Assembly: GCA_037083765.1 (NCBI GenBank)
Contig: JBAPLS010000004.1
Location: 1-42,560 of the forward strand
DNA length: 42,560 nucleotides
Direction of reading: 5' to 3'
From: Dasytiphilus stammeri_B
GTDB taxonomy: Bacteria; Pseudomonadota; Gammaproteobacteria; Enterobacterales; Enterobacteriaceae
Below the pieces are notes generated by a model. The model worked only from the letters and a program-made list of their open reading frames with translations, was not told where the DNA came from and did no database searches. Made by a program: the position numbers and the translations under genes. Position 1 is the stretch's first letter. The number at the start of each line of letters is the position of its first letter. Of the stretch, positions 26,144 to 34,455 are shown piece after piece.

Positions 26144-26890
26144 ATGTGGATCGGTATTGTGACGTTATTTCCTGAAATGTTTCAGGCAATTACGAACTAT
26201 GGAATTACTAGTCGCGCCCATAAAAAGGGCTTCCTAGATATTCACTACTGGAATCCTCGGGATTTTACTAAAGATAAATATCGTACTGTAGATGATCATC
26301 CATATGGTGGAGGAAGTGGAATGTTAATGATGTTTCCTCCTCTTCGTGAAGCAATTAAGGCAGCAAAATCATCCAAAATTCCTGCTCCTCAAGTACTGTA
26401 TCTTTCTCCTCAGGGACGTCAACTAGATCAATCCGGAGTCAATGAACTAGCAAAGAAAAAAAATATAATTTTAGTATGTGGACGATACCAAGGAATCGAT
26501 GAACGTATTATTCAATATGATATCGATGAAGAGTGGTCCGTGGGAGATTATATTTTAAGTGGAGGAGAATTAGCTGCTATGATATTAATAGATGCTCTTT
26601 GCCGTCTGATTCCAGGAGTGTTGGGAAGTAGCAATTTAGTTCGTGAAGAATCTTTTGTTAGAGGTTTACTAGAACATCCTCATTACACACGACCCCAAAT
26701 ATTTCAAGGAATAAAAGTTCCGAATCTCCTATTATCAGGTCATCATCAGAAAATTTATCGATGGAGATTAAAACAATCATTAGGACGTACCTGGATAAGA
26801 AGACCTGACCTTCTCGCAAAGATGAATCTTAATAAAGACGAGGAACAATTATTAGAAGAATTTCAGCACGAATGGATGAATAATAAATAA
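26144..26890 (+). CDS. trmD: tRNA (guanine-N1)-methyltransferase TrmD
   Basis: TrmD makes m1G37 in tRNAs reading CNN and CGG-type codons, which prevents +1 frameshifting. It is a SPOUT-fold homodimer with a trefoil knot. Of 248 residues (E. coli 255), conserved blocks are MWIGIVTLFPEMF, RTVDDHPYGGGSGML, YLSPQGR, VCGRYQGIDERI, WSVGDYILSGGELAAM with Arg154 after it, HPHYTRP, and RWRLKQSLGRTW. The position equal to the catalytic Asp169 is Glu (EESF instead of EDSF), and the spacing from Arg154 is unchanged. The C-terminal tail is shorter than in E. coli. It is otherwise intact within its operon. Confidence 0.95.
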   Translation: MWIGIVTLFPEMFQAITNYGITSRAHKKGFLDIHYWNPRDFTKDKYRTVDDHPYGGGSGMLMMFPPLREAIKAAKSSKIPAPQVLYLSPQGRQLDQSGVNELAKKKNIILVCGRYQGIDERIIQYDIDEEWSVGDYILSGGELAAMILIDALCRLIPGVLGSSNLVREESFVRGLLEHPHYTRPQIFQGIKVPNLLLSGHHQKIYRWRLKQSLGRTWIRRPDLLAKMNLNKDEEQLLEEFQHEWMNNK

Positions 26891-26897
26891 ACAATAA

Positions 26898-26914
26898 CTC
26901 CTATTATATAGGAG
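26898..26914. other. Hairpin between trmD and rplS
   Basis: CTCCTAT (26898-26904) pairs perfectly with ATAGGAG (26908-26914) over a 3-nt loop, 22 nt before the rplS start. The same arms occur in the prs leader hairpin at 7702-7721. There is no T tract. It could tune rplS expression relative to trmD. Confidence 0.4.
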
Positions 26915-26936
26915 AATATCTATAAAGAGATGAGAA

Positions 26937-27284
26937 ATGTGTATTCTAAATAAAATAGAAAAAAAACAAATGAATAAAGCATTACCCTCTTTACAAATAG
27001 GGGATTCAATAGAAGTAAAAGTATGGGTAGTAGAAGGTTCTAAAAAACGTTTGCAATCGTTTGAAGGTTTAATAATTTCGATACGAAATAGAGGATTAAA
27101 TACTTCGTTTACGGTGCGAAAAATTGCTCATGGAGTAGGAGTAGAAAAAATTTTTCCAAAGTATTCCCCGATAATTGACAGTATTATAATCACTCGAAGA
27201 GGTTCAGTACGAAAAGCGAAATTATATTACCTACGAAATCGTTCCGCGAAATCTGCACGCATAAAAGAACGCCTTCCTTTCTAA
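26937..27284 (+). CDS. rplS: 50S ribosomal protein L19
   Basis: L19 lies at the 30S-50S interface. The 115-residue product equals E. coli L19 in length: IGDSIEVKVWVVEGSKKRLQ, FEGLIISIRNRGLNTSFTVRKI, GVGVEKIF, and the basic RRGSVRKAKLYYLRNR segment before ARIKERLPF. It is the last gene of the rpsP operon. Its stop codon forms the loop of a perfect 9-bp hairpin. Confidence 0.97.
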   Translation: MCILNKIEKKQMNKALPSLQIGDSIEVKVWVVEGSKKRLQSFEGLIISIRNRGLNTSFTVRKIAHGVGVEKIFPKYSPIIDSIIITRRGSVRKAKLYYLRNRSAKSARIKERLPF

Positions 27285-27293
27285 GAAAGGAAG
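27273..27293. terminator. Hairpin whose loop is the rplS stop codon
   Basis: CTTCCTTTC (27273-27281) pairs perfectly with GAAAGGAAG (27285-27293); the 3-nt loop is the TAA stop of rplS. It lies between convergent rplS and recC and may end both transcripts. The last three codons of L19 form its 5' arm. Confidence 0.55.
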
Positions 27294-27316
27294 CCTACGT
27301 TTGTTAATTTTCGTTA

Positions 27317-30300
27317 TTAACTATTATGGTTATTAAAAATCATTAATGGTAATAACCATTTTTCTGCATTTGTAATTATTTCTTGTATTTGTAATTCATT
27401 TAATGAATCACCCAATAATCGTTGTAAATACGGATCATTGCTTTCTCCTCCCCTATGGGGAGAATTTAACCATGTTCGAAAAATTTTTTGCCGGGCTTTA
27501 AATTTAGTTCTTTTGTCATAACAAATATTAGCTGTTTTAACATTAAAACTAGCTTTGATCCATGCGCTACTACTCTGTGGGAGTAATAACAGAGGTTTTC
27601 TTAGTCCTAGTTGATAACCCTTAATAAAATATATCAGCCACTCAGTGGCTTCGGTTCTATTAAGACCACTAAAACACCATTGGGTATTATTTTGACCAAA
27701 CATTCTACTAGTGCCCGCTTTATTTATAACACAACAGTAGATTAGATGTTCTAGCCATAATCTCAATCCATCTTGAAAATTAAGAGGTCTAGGCCTCCAA
27801 CGCAGTAACCCATCATCTTGGACCTGTGATAAATTACCTAATAACCGTATTCCTCCTGAAAGTGGTAAATTAATTGGTTTTCGGGAGATGGAAGGACAAT
27901 AATACTGTCTTATTTGCTCTGCTAAGTAGTTTAATCTTGTCTGTTGTTTATGCCAGTAAATTTCTTTAAATACAGTGTTTTCCGTAATGGTTTGATCCGA
28001 TAGATATTGTTTTTGTAAACATTGAGTATTTTCACCCTTAATTAAAGCAGATAATAATTTTTTATTAATTTCATATCTTTTGCTTCGCTCTACAGCTAAA
28101 GACCTATAATTAGAATTAGGAATCCATTCTTCTTTGGTAAGAAAATTCACTCCTAAAGTATTCTGTAAAAAAGCTCGGACGGGATGATGCCAGAAAAAAA
28201 GCAATTGTTGGATATTTAGTTTCTGTAATGCATAATTTGGAGAACAAGACTTATTTTTACAATTTTCTGGATCGCTGCCAGAGATCCTAGTTGTCATTGG
28301 ATCTCGTAAATATAACTTCTCGGAAAAATGATTGGTATAACCTAACTTAGTATGGATACATACTAAGTGTTCTCTGACTAGTTGAGCACTTCTATCTAAG
28401 TTGATAGGGTAAGGTGATGGTAAAGAAAAACTTTGTGATATATAATTTATTAATTCTCTTACTAGGACTGAGGGTAACTGTATTTTGTTGTCCTGGAAAA
28501 CATGATCTACATAACTAACATAAAATATATTACGTGCAGATAGTAAAGATTCAAGAAATAAATATCTGTCCTCCTCACGTATATTCCTATCTCCTTGCTG
28601 AGGAAATGATGACATTAAATTAAAACCTATGGTAGGACTGCTACGAGGATATACTCCTTCATTCATGCCTAAAAGGCAAACTATTTTAAATGGTAAGGAT
28701 CTCATAGGAATCAGGGAACTAAAATTAATACCTTCAGTCAAGAATTTTTCGTTAATCTTGATATTATCAAGTCGTGTGATGAATTTATCACATAATAACA
28801 TACAGTGAATATTATCAGGATAAAATCTTGCTTCTAATAACATTTGACGCCACTGATTTTCCAGAAATACACACATCTTCTCAGTATTTTTATCCTGGAT
28901 AAAAAAAAATCATTAACTAAATCTCTCCATATTGTCATCCAGTGACTTATGATTCTCTTTTCGGATAGTAATTGTCGCCAATTACATAATTTTTTTACTA
29001 TTCGATAGATTTTATTTGCTAATTTAATCTCATCATTATCAAAATTTTTCATTTCTTCTTCAGGAATACATGACACAGAAACAGAATCGGATGAATTAAA
29101 ATTCTCGTTCTTTATATTTGTCCATATAAAAAGATATTTATCTGCCTGGGAACGAATCTTCCATAAATCATTTTCATTAATATTAAAATGTAATATTATT
29201 TCTGGAACGTCTAAGACTGAAAATATATACTCTGAAGTAAAAGTATGGATTTCAGATAATTTAAGTAAATTAATAAAAACAGGTAATAGACGATACGTTT
29301 TAACCCTGCTGACATCAGAAATGGAAAAGGGCAATGAATATGGGGAAGACCTTTGTCCAAAAACTGCTTGAATAAATGGATAATAATCATCTATATCTGC
29401 TACCATGACAATTATATCAGTGGGTGTTAATGTGGGGTCTTTATTCATAAAACTTACTAAAGTTTGGTGTAATATTTCTACTTCATGATGCTTATTTATA
29501 CACCTATGAATACTAATCGAATCATCTTTCGGTTTTATTAATCTTTTTTTGTGACTATTACTGAAAGTGTCCGGGGTAATACCTAAAATACTATTGTCTT
29601 CTAATTCTAATATATCCCTTTGAATGAAACTGAGTAAATTTTCTCCTTTGATATCAACAAACGCCTCTATTTCATCTGTCTCTAGTTTGGAGAGACAATA
29701 CAGATAATCACTTCCTAATTTTCCCCACGAAGCAAGGAGAGGGTTATGAGATTGTCGTTCTGAATTTAATAAAGAATATTTGAGTTGTCCAAACAATCCT
29801 TTATTTTGATGTTTACGTTGTTTCCAGTTAATAACTCCTAACATAGGAGAATTAATAATATCCATCCAATAATATCGACAAGGATTAGTGTTCATTAAAT
29901 GAATATCCATATATTTACTGAGAGAATGGAAAAACTTCAGATAGAGTGGACTAACTGTTGAAATTCCGACTATAAAGATTCGTTCAGGTAAAATGGGATA
30001 CTTAATGACTTTTAATTTGGAGATAAATATCTGATATACATTCGATAAATGTAAAATCGGTTGATATTGATCCTTATAATTAGCTACTAAAGTATACCAA
30101 AGGAGAGCTTGCCACTGTTGATCTTTATGATCTAGTTTAATTAAATTGCCCTTTTCCCAACTACTTATCCATTCCGGTCGATAAATCAAGTAATTTTCAT
30201 ACATTTCAGCAATCTTACAGGATAATTGAAAAATTTTACGGGAAATTGTCATTTCTGGTTCTAAGGAGAGGTATACTTCAAATATTTTAAATTCTTTTTT

Positions 30301-30612
30301 CTTAAGTAAGAAAGGAAGTATTTCTAATATTTTCCAAATCATAGTATCTTTATTTACTAAAGTCCTTTCTGATATATCAGGTAACACGGTTCTCACAATA
30401 GTCCAGAGAAATTCATCTGGAAAATAAAATCTAATATTTCCTGATAATCCTAATTCTTTGGCTAATGATATTTGGACCCATTGTGCAACATCGTTACTTT
30501 GCACTAAAATAGTTTCGGCAATTAAAGGATCATTTAAAGGATTCGTTTTCCAATGATATGCTACCAGCTGAGTAAGCAGTTCTAGGTGATTAGAATGGTA
30601 TATACGAAACAT
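27317..30612 (-). pseudogene. recC: Exodeoxyribonuclease V gamma subunit, frameshifted at a poly(A) tract
   Basis: RecC is the chi-recognising subunit of RecBCD. Two overlapping reverse-strand frames together match all of E. coli RecC (1122 residues). The first, 28834-30612, begins MFRIYHSNHLELL and includes GLSGNIRFYFP, LLASWGKLGSDYLY and DPTLTPTDIIVMVADIDDYYPF. The second, 27317-28876, carries LIPMRSLPFKIVCLLGMNEG, EEDRYLFLESLLSA and DGLLRWRPRPL. The frame changes at a run of nine A's (28901-28909, T's on the coding strand). Ten would give NDFFFIQDKNTEKMCVF, which aligns with E. coli. Both halves are otherwise clean. It is thus either a very recent pseudogene, a sequencing error, or a gene read through by polymerase slippage. 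ptrA, recB and recD do not follow it. Confidence 0.85.
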
Positions 30613-30643
30613 AAAATTACTCTGTCTAATACTTTATAATATG

Positions 30644-31438
30644 TTATATTGCTACTTGAGCAGGAAGTTTTGGATAGGGATCATATCCAATAATTTGAAA
30701 GTCACTAAATAAATAGTCAAAAATAGAAGAAGGCTTTCGCTTAATTATTAATTTGGGTAGCGCATGGGGTGTTCGGGTAATTTGTATTTTTGCTTGTTCT
30801 ATATGATTAGAGTAAAGATGGATATCACCTCCCGTCCATATTAATTCTCCGACTTCTAAATTACATTGGTGAGCAACAATCTTCATTAACACTGCATAAC
30901 TGGCAATATTGAAAGGTAGTCCCAAAAATATATCACAAGAACGCTGATAAACTTGACAAGAAATTTTCTTATCTAGAAGATAAAACTGAAAGAGCACATG
31001 ACAAGGAGCTAAGGACATTAAATGTAATTCTCCTACATTCCAAGCAGATACTATAAGTCGCCTAGAATTGGGGTCTTGTTTTATCTGTTGGATCACTTGA
31101 CTAATTTGATCAATTTTATCTCCCTGAGTTGTCTCCCAACAGCGCCATTGTTTACCGTAAATTGGTCCTAAACTGCCTTTATCGTCGGCCCATTCATCCC
31201 AAATAGAAATATGGTGTTTATTTAACCAAGCAATGTTAGTATCGCCCTTTAGAAACCACAATAATTCATATATAATAGATTTTATATGGCATAACTTAGT
31301 AGTCACTAAGGGAAAACCCCTTTTTAAATCAAAACGCATTTGATATCCAAAAATTGATCTGGTTCCAATCCCCGTACGATCACTTTTACTTGTTCCTTCT
31401 TTTAATACTTTATTCATTAATTGAAGATATTCTTTCAT
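30644..31438 (-). CDS. thyA: Thymidylate synthase
   Basis: ThyA methylates dUMP to dTMP with methylenetetrahydrofolate. It has 264 residues, identical in length to E. coli ThyA. The catalytic Cys146 is in LAPCHVLFQF; RTGIGTRSIFG, the dUMP-binding QRSCDIFLGLPFNIASYA, GGDIHLYSNH and the C-terminal Ile (QVAI) are all present. It overlaps lgt by 29 nt in a different frame and precedes recC by 31 nt, keeping the enteric lgt-thyA-recC order. Its cofactor is made by folD's partner reactions at 32554. Confidence 0.96.
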   Translation of the reverse strand: MKEYLQLMNKVLKEGTSKSDRTGIGTRSIFGYQMRFDLKRGFPLVTTKLCHIKSIIYELLWFLKGDTNIAWLNKHHISIWDEWADDKGSLGPIYGKQWRCWETTQGDKIDQISQVIQQIKQDPNSRRLIVSAWNVGELHLMSLAPCHVLFQFYLLDKKISCQVYQRSCDIFLGLPFNIASYAVLMKIVAHQCNLEVGELIWTGGDIHLYSNHIEQAKIQITRTPHALPKLIIKRKPSSIFDYLFSDFQIIGYDPYPKLPAQVAI

Positions 31439-32309
31439 GGCAAGATATTTTATCCTTTTCTTGAGACGAACTATAATATGACCTGAGAATAATTAGTAAA
31501 CCTAATCCTATCATAGGAAGAGAAAAGATTTGTCCTATAGTTAGAAAATTATACAATAGTCCAATCTGGATATCTGGCTCTCGGTAGAATTCTCCTATAA
31601 TACGAAAAATACCATAGATTATTAAAAATAATCCGGTGGAAGTTCCTATAGGTCGTATTTTACATGTAAAAATTTTTAATATAATATATAATAATACCCC
31701 TTCAAGAAAAAATTCATACAGTTGTGAAGGATGTCGAGGAATACCTTGCTCTCTTTCTAAGAGAGACAAATACTGCGGATGAGTACTAACAAATATAACA
31801 TCTTCGGGATAAGCACGGGGAAATATCATTGCCCAAGGGGTATGGATAGTTACCCGCCCCCATAATTCTCCGTTAATAAAGTTACCTATTCTTCCTGCTC
31901 CTAGTCCCAAAGGGACTAAAGGTACCATAAAATCTGATACCTGTAAAAAGGTTTTCCGGACCATCAGGGAAAAACACAAAATCACACATAGTACTCCTAT
32001 TACTCCCCCATGAAAAGACATGCCACCTTTCCATATTTGAAATATCTCCAGGGGATTTTTGATAAAAAAATAAAAATTGTAAAATACTACATATCCAATG
32101 CGTCCTCCTAAAATTCCTGCTAAAAAACCTATATATATTAAATATTCAAGCTCTTTTTTCGAACAAAACAGATTTATTCTACTTAATGCAATTTTGAGCG
32201 TAAATATAAAACTTATTAGATACATAATTCCATACCAATAAATATCTACTGGTCCAATGGAAAACACAACTGGGGAAAAAGAGGAAAAAAATAAACAGGG
32301 GGTGCTCAA
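31410..32309 (-). CDS. lgt: Prolipoprotein diacylglyceryl transferase
   Basis: Lgt moves diacylglycerol from phosphatidylglycerol to the lipobox Cys of prolipoproteins in the inner membrane. The 299-residue protein (E. coli 291) has several membrane helices, the HGG motif in GGMSFHGGVIGVL, the Lgt signature GLGAGRIGNFINGELWGRV, and RHPSQLYE. The start is a TTG at 32309 (MSTPCLFFSSFSPVVFSIGP), which aligns position for position with the E. coli start; its ribosome site is weak. The end overlaps thyA by 29 nt, more than in E. coli. Confidence 0.94.
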   Translation of the reverse strand: MSTPCLFFSSFSPVVFSIGPVDIYWYGIMYLISFIFTLKIALSRINLFCSKKELEYLIYIGFLAGILGGRIGYVVFYNFYFFIKNPLEIFQIWKGGMSFHGGVIGVLCVILCFSLMVRKTFLQVSDFMVPLVPLGLGAGRIGNFINGELWGRVTIHTPWAMIFPRAYPEDVIFVSTHPQYLSLLEREQGIPRHPSQLYEFFLEGVLLYIILKIFTCKIRPIGTSTGLFLIIYGIFRIIGEFYREPDIQIGLLYNFLTIGQIFSLPMIGLGLLIILRSYYSSSQEKDKISCHERISSINE

Positions 32310-32401
32310 TTCAACTATTACTCAATGCTTGGAGATAATTATCTATTTTCAGATAGAAAAGAGATTGTTGCGAATTAATTATGAAAATACATTGTTGATA
32401 G

Positions 32402-32475
32402 CGCGCCTTGCAGGATTCGAACCTGCGACTTACGGCTTAGAAGGCCGTTGCTCTATCCAACTGAGCTAAAGGCGC
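32402..32475 (-). tRNA. argU: tRNA-Arg, anticodon UCU
   Basis: On the reverse strand: acceptor GCGCCTT with AAGGCGC, D arm AGCTCAGTTGGATAGAGC, anticodon stem ACGGC/GCCGT with loop CTTCTAA (TCT at 32439-32441), T loop TTCGAAT in GCAGG/CCTGC. Reads AGA and AGG. Discriminator G, with no encoded CCA. It closely follows E. coli argU, which also lies near folD. Confidence 0.97.
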
Positions 32476-32486
32476 TTCAATTAAAA

Positions 32487-32515
32487 TTGTTATTGCATTA
32501 ACTCTATTCTATAAT
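32487..32515 (+). promoter_or_regulatory. Sigma-70 promoter for folD
   Basis: TTGTTA at 32487-32492, exactly 17 nt, then a perfect TATAAT at 32510-32515. Transcription would start near 32522, giving about 32 nt of leader before the folD ATG at 32554. Confidence 0.6.
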
Positions 32516-32538
32516 ACGAAGAGATTGCTTTGAGTCAA
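32511..32538 (-). promoter_or_regulatory. Sigma-70 promoter for tRNA-Arg(UCU)
   Basis: Reading the reverse strand: TTGACT (32538-32533), 16-nt spacer, TATTAT (32516-32511). The predicted start is about 30 nt before the tRNA. Its -10 overlaps the folD -10 on the opposite strand. Confidence 0.5.
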
Positions 32539-32553
32539 CTGGATTTTTATAAT

Positions 32554-33411
32554 ATGACAGCAGAAATTATGGACGGTAAAAAAATTGCTCAGCAAATTTA
32601 TAAAGATCTCGCCCAAAAAATTCGAAAAATAAGACTTTCTGGTCATCGAGAACCGTCTCTAGTAGTTATTATGATTAATAATGATTCTGCTTCTCAAATA
32701 TATGTTAATAGTAAGCGACGAGCATGTAAAGAAGTAGGAATCCGCTCCTATTATTATAATTTACCAATTACTACCTCCGAATATGAAATTATTAATTTAA
32801 TAGAGCAACTGAACAAGGATAATACTAAAGATGGTATTTTAGTTCAACTACCTTTACCAAAAAGTCTTAATAGAATTAAAGTACTAGAAAAAATTTGTCC
32901 TGATAAGGATGTGGATGGTTTTCATCCCTATAATATAGGAAGACTTTGTTTACGCCAACCCCTCTTGCGTCCCTGTACTCCTCAGGGCATTATTACCCTG
33001 CTCAAATACTATAATATTCCTATTTCTGGACTACACGCAGTGATAGTAGGTGCTTCCAATATTGTTGGACGACCAATGATCCTAGAATTATTACTAGCCG
33101 GTTGTACTATCACAGTTACTCATCGGTTGACCAAAAATATAGGACAGTATATAGAACAAGCAGATTTATTAATAGCTGCGGTAGGAAAACCAAATTTTAT
33201 AATGGGAAATTGGATTAAACCCGGATCAATAGTAATTGATGTAGGTATTAATCGTTTAGAAAATGGTTTATTGACCGGAGATGTAAATTTCGAACAAGCC
33301 AGAAAGCGTGCTCGGTTCATTACTCCAGTACCGGGAGGGGTAGGACCACTGACAGTAGCAACGTTATTACAAAATACTCTGCAAGTATATCAAAGTCATA
33401 CATCTTATTGA
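32554..33411 (+). CDS. folD: Methylenetetrahydrofolate dehydrogenase/cyclohydrolase
   Basis: FolD interconverts methylene-, methenyl- and 10-formyltetrahydrofolate using NADP, supplying ThyA and formylation of initiator tRNA. The 285-residue product (E. coli 288) starts at the ATG at 32554, matching E. coli MAAKIIDGK; a TTG at 32530 in frame is less likely because it falls only about 8 nt after the predicted transcription start. It has YVNSKRRACKEVG with the catalytic Lys, GILVQLPLP, DKDVDGFHPYNIGRL, the dinucleotide-binding GASNIVGRPM, and TPVPGGVGPLTVATL. It is divergent from tRNA-Arg(UCU). Confidence 0.95.
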   Translation: MTAEIMDGKKIAQQIYKDLAQKIRKIRLSGHREPSLVVIMINNDSASQIYVNSKRRACKEVGIRSYYYNLPITTSEYEIINLIEQLNKDNTKDGILVQLPLPKSLNRIKVLEKICPDKDVDGFHPYNIGRLCLRQPLLRPCTPQGIITLLKYYNIPISGLHAVIVGASNIVGRPMILELLLAGCTITVTHRLTKNIGQYIEQADLLIAAVGKPNFIMGNWIKPGSIVIDVGINRLENGLLTGDVNFEQARKRARFITPVPGGVGPLTVATLLQNTLQVYQSHTSY

Positions 33412-33751
33412 ATAAATAATGAGTTGTTTTTTATCTCTTTCTTAAGAGCTAGTGATGAACAGATTAATGTAATCTCCTTTCATAACTCAACTCTTATAAG
33501 ATAAAAACTTATAATCCTAAGAGGCACTTGATAATGGATTATGTACATATCATTATACATCCTTAAAATTATTCTAACTTATATAAAACTATAAATATAA
33601 TTAAAGTTAATAATTAATTTATATCCGAAGATAAAATATTTTGAATAAAGTATCATATATAAATTATTTTTATGCACTTTTATATTAAGTATTCAGGATT
33701 GAATTACCTCACTATTAGATTGATATTGATTAGAACGTTAGGAAAAATATT
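33412..33751. other. 340-bp gene-free region between folD and yohD
   Basis: No open frame, RNA gene or recognisable remnant. A short CTCTT/AAGAG stem occurs near 33434-33450. TAGGA at 33739-33743 is the likely yohD ribosome site. Confidence 0.55.
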
Positions 33752-34309
33752 TTGCATATTGATATTAAGAGTCTCATATCCCACTATGGATATTGGGCAC
33801 TTTTTATTGGGTGTTTAACTGAAGGGGAAACAATAATTCTGTTAGGAGGTATATCCGCACAAAAAGGATTACTTAATTATGGTTTAGTCGTATTGGTGTC
33901 TTTTCTAGGAGGAGCATTAGGAGATCAAATATTATTTCTACTAGGATATTATTATAGTAATAGCCAAATATTTAATAAATTTAAAAATAAAAAACGAATA
34001 ATTCGTGCTCAAAAAATTCTTTATAAACATCCAATAATGTTTATTATTGGAGTAAGATTTATGTATGGTTTTCGTATTGCCGGTCCTCTTATTATAGGAG
34101 CTAGCAAACTAAGAAAATTAAGATTTTTCATCTTTAATTTATTAGGATCGTTTTTGTGGTCATTATTTTTCGTCACTTTAGGTTATCTAGGGGGAGAAAT
34201 GATTCTTCCGTGGTTACATAATTTGCATCGCGATATTAAGTATCTTATTGTTTTGGTGATATCGCTGGTGTTTATATGGATAACTCATCGATTTCTTGGG
34301 AGAAAATAG
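33752..34309 (+). CDS. yohD: DedA-family membrane protein YohD
   Basis: A 185-residue polytopic inner-membrane protein closely matching E. coli YohD (192). Family motifs are present: SHYGYWALFIGCLTEGETI, GGALGDQILFLLGY, RFMYGFRIAGPLIIGASK and GYLGGEMILPWLHNL. DedA proteins are proposed lipid transporters or scramblases (undecaprenyl phosphate or phospholipid recycling) and support membrane potential; YohD's own substrate is not established. The start is a TTG at 33752, 8 nt after TAGGA. It stands alone, convergent with ybhL. Confidence 0.9.
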   Translation: MHIDIKSLISHYGYWALFIGCLTEGETIILLGGISAQKGLLNYGLVVLVSFLGGALGDQILFLLGYYYSNSQIFNKFKNKKRIIRAQKILYKHPIMFIIGVRFMYGFRIAGPLIIGASKLRKLRFFIFNLLGSFLWSLFFVTLGYLGGEMILPWLHNLHRDIKYLIVLVISLVFIWITHRFLGRK

Positions 34310-34370
34310 CATAGGATAAGACTTTTATCTTATAAGTAAGATGAAAAAATATTCAATTTTCTTTTTTGCT

Positions 34371-34424
34371 TACTCCACGCATCGCTATACAAAAATTATT
34401 CTGAGTGGGGCACTGCGTGGAGTA
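34371..34424. terminator. GC-rich long-armed hairpin between yohD and ybhL
   Basis: TACTCCACGC (34371-34380) pairs perfectly with GCGTGGAGTA (34415-34424). The 34-nt loop holds a second stem, AGTG/CACT over GGG (34404-34414), stacked directly on the first. It lies between convergent genes, so a bidirectional terminator is the simplest reading; the flanking T tract is poor. Confidence 0.5.
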
Positions 34425-34455
34425 TAGTTCTAACTATTGACTATAATATAATTAA

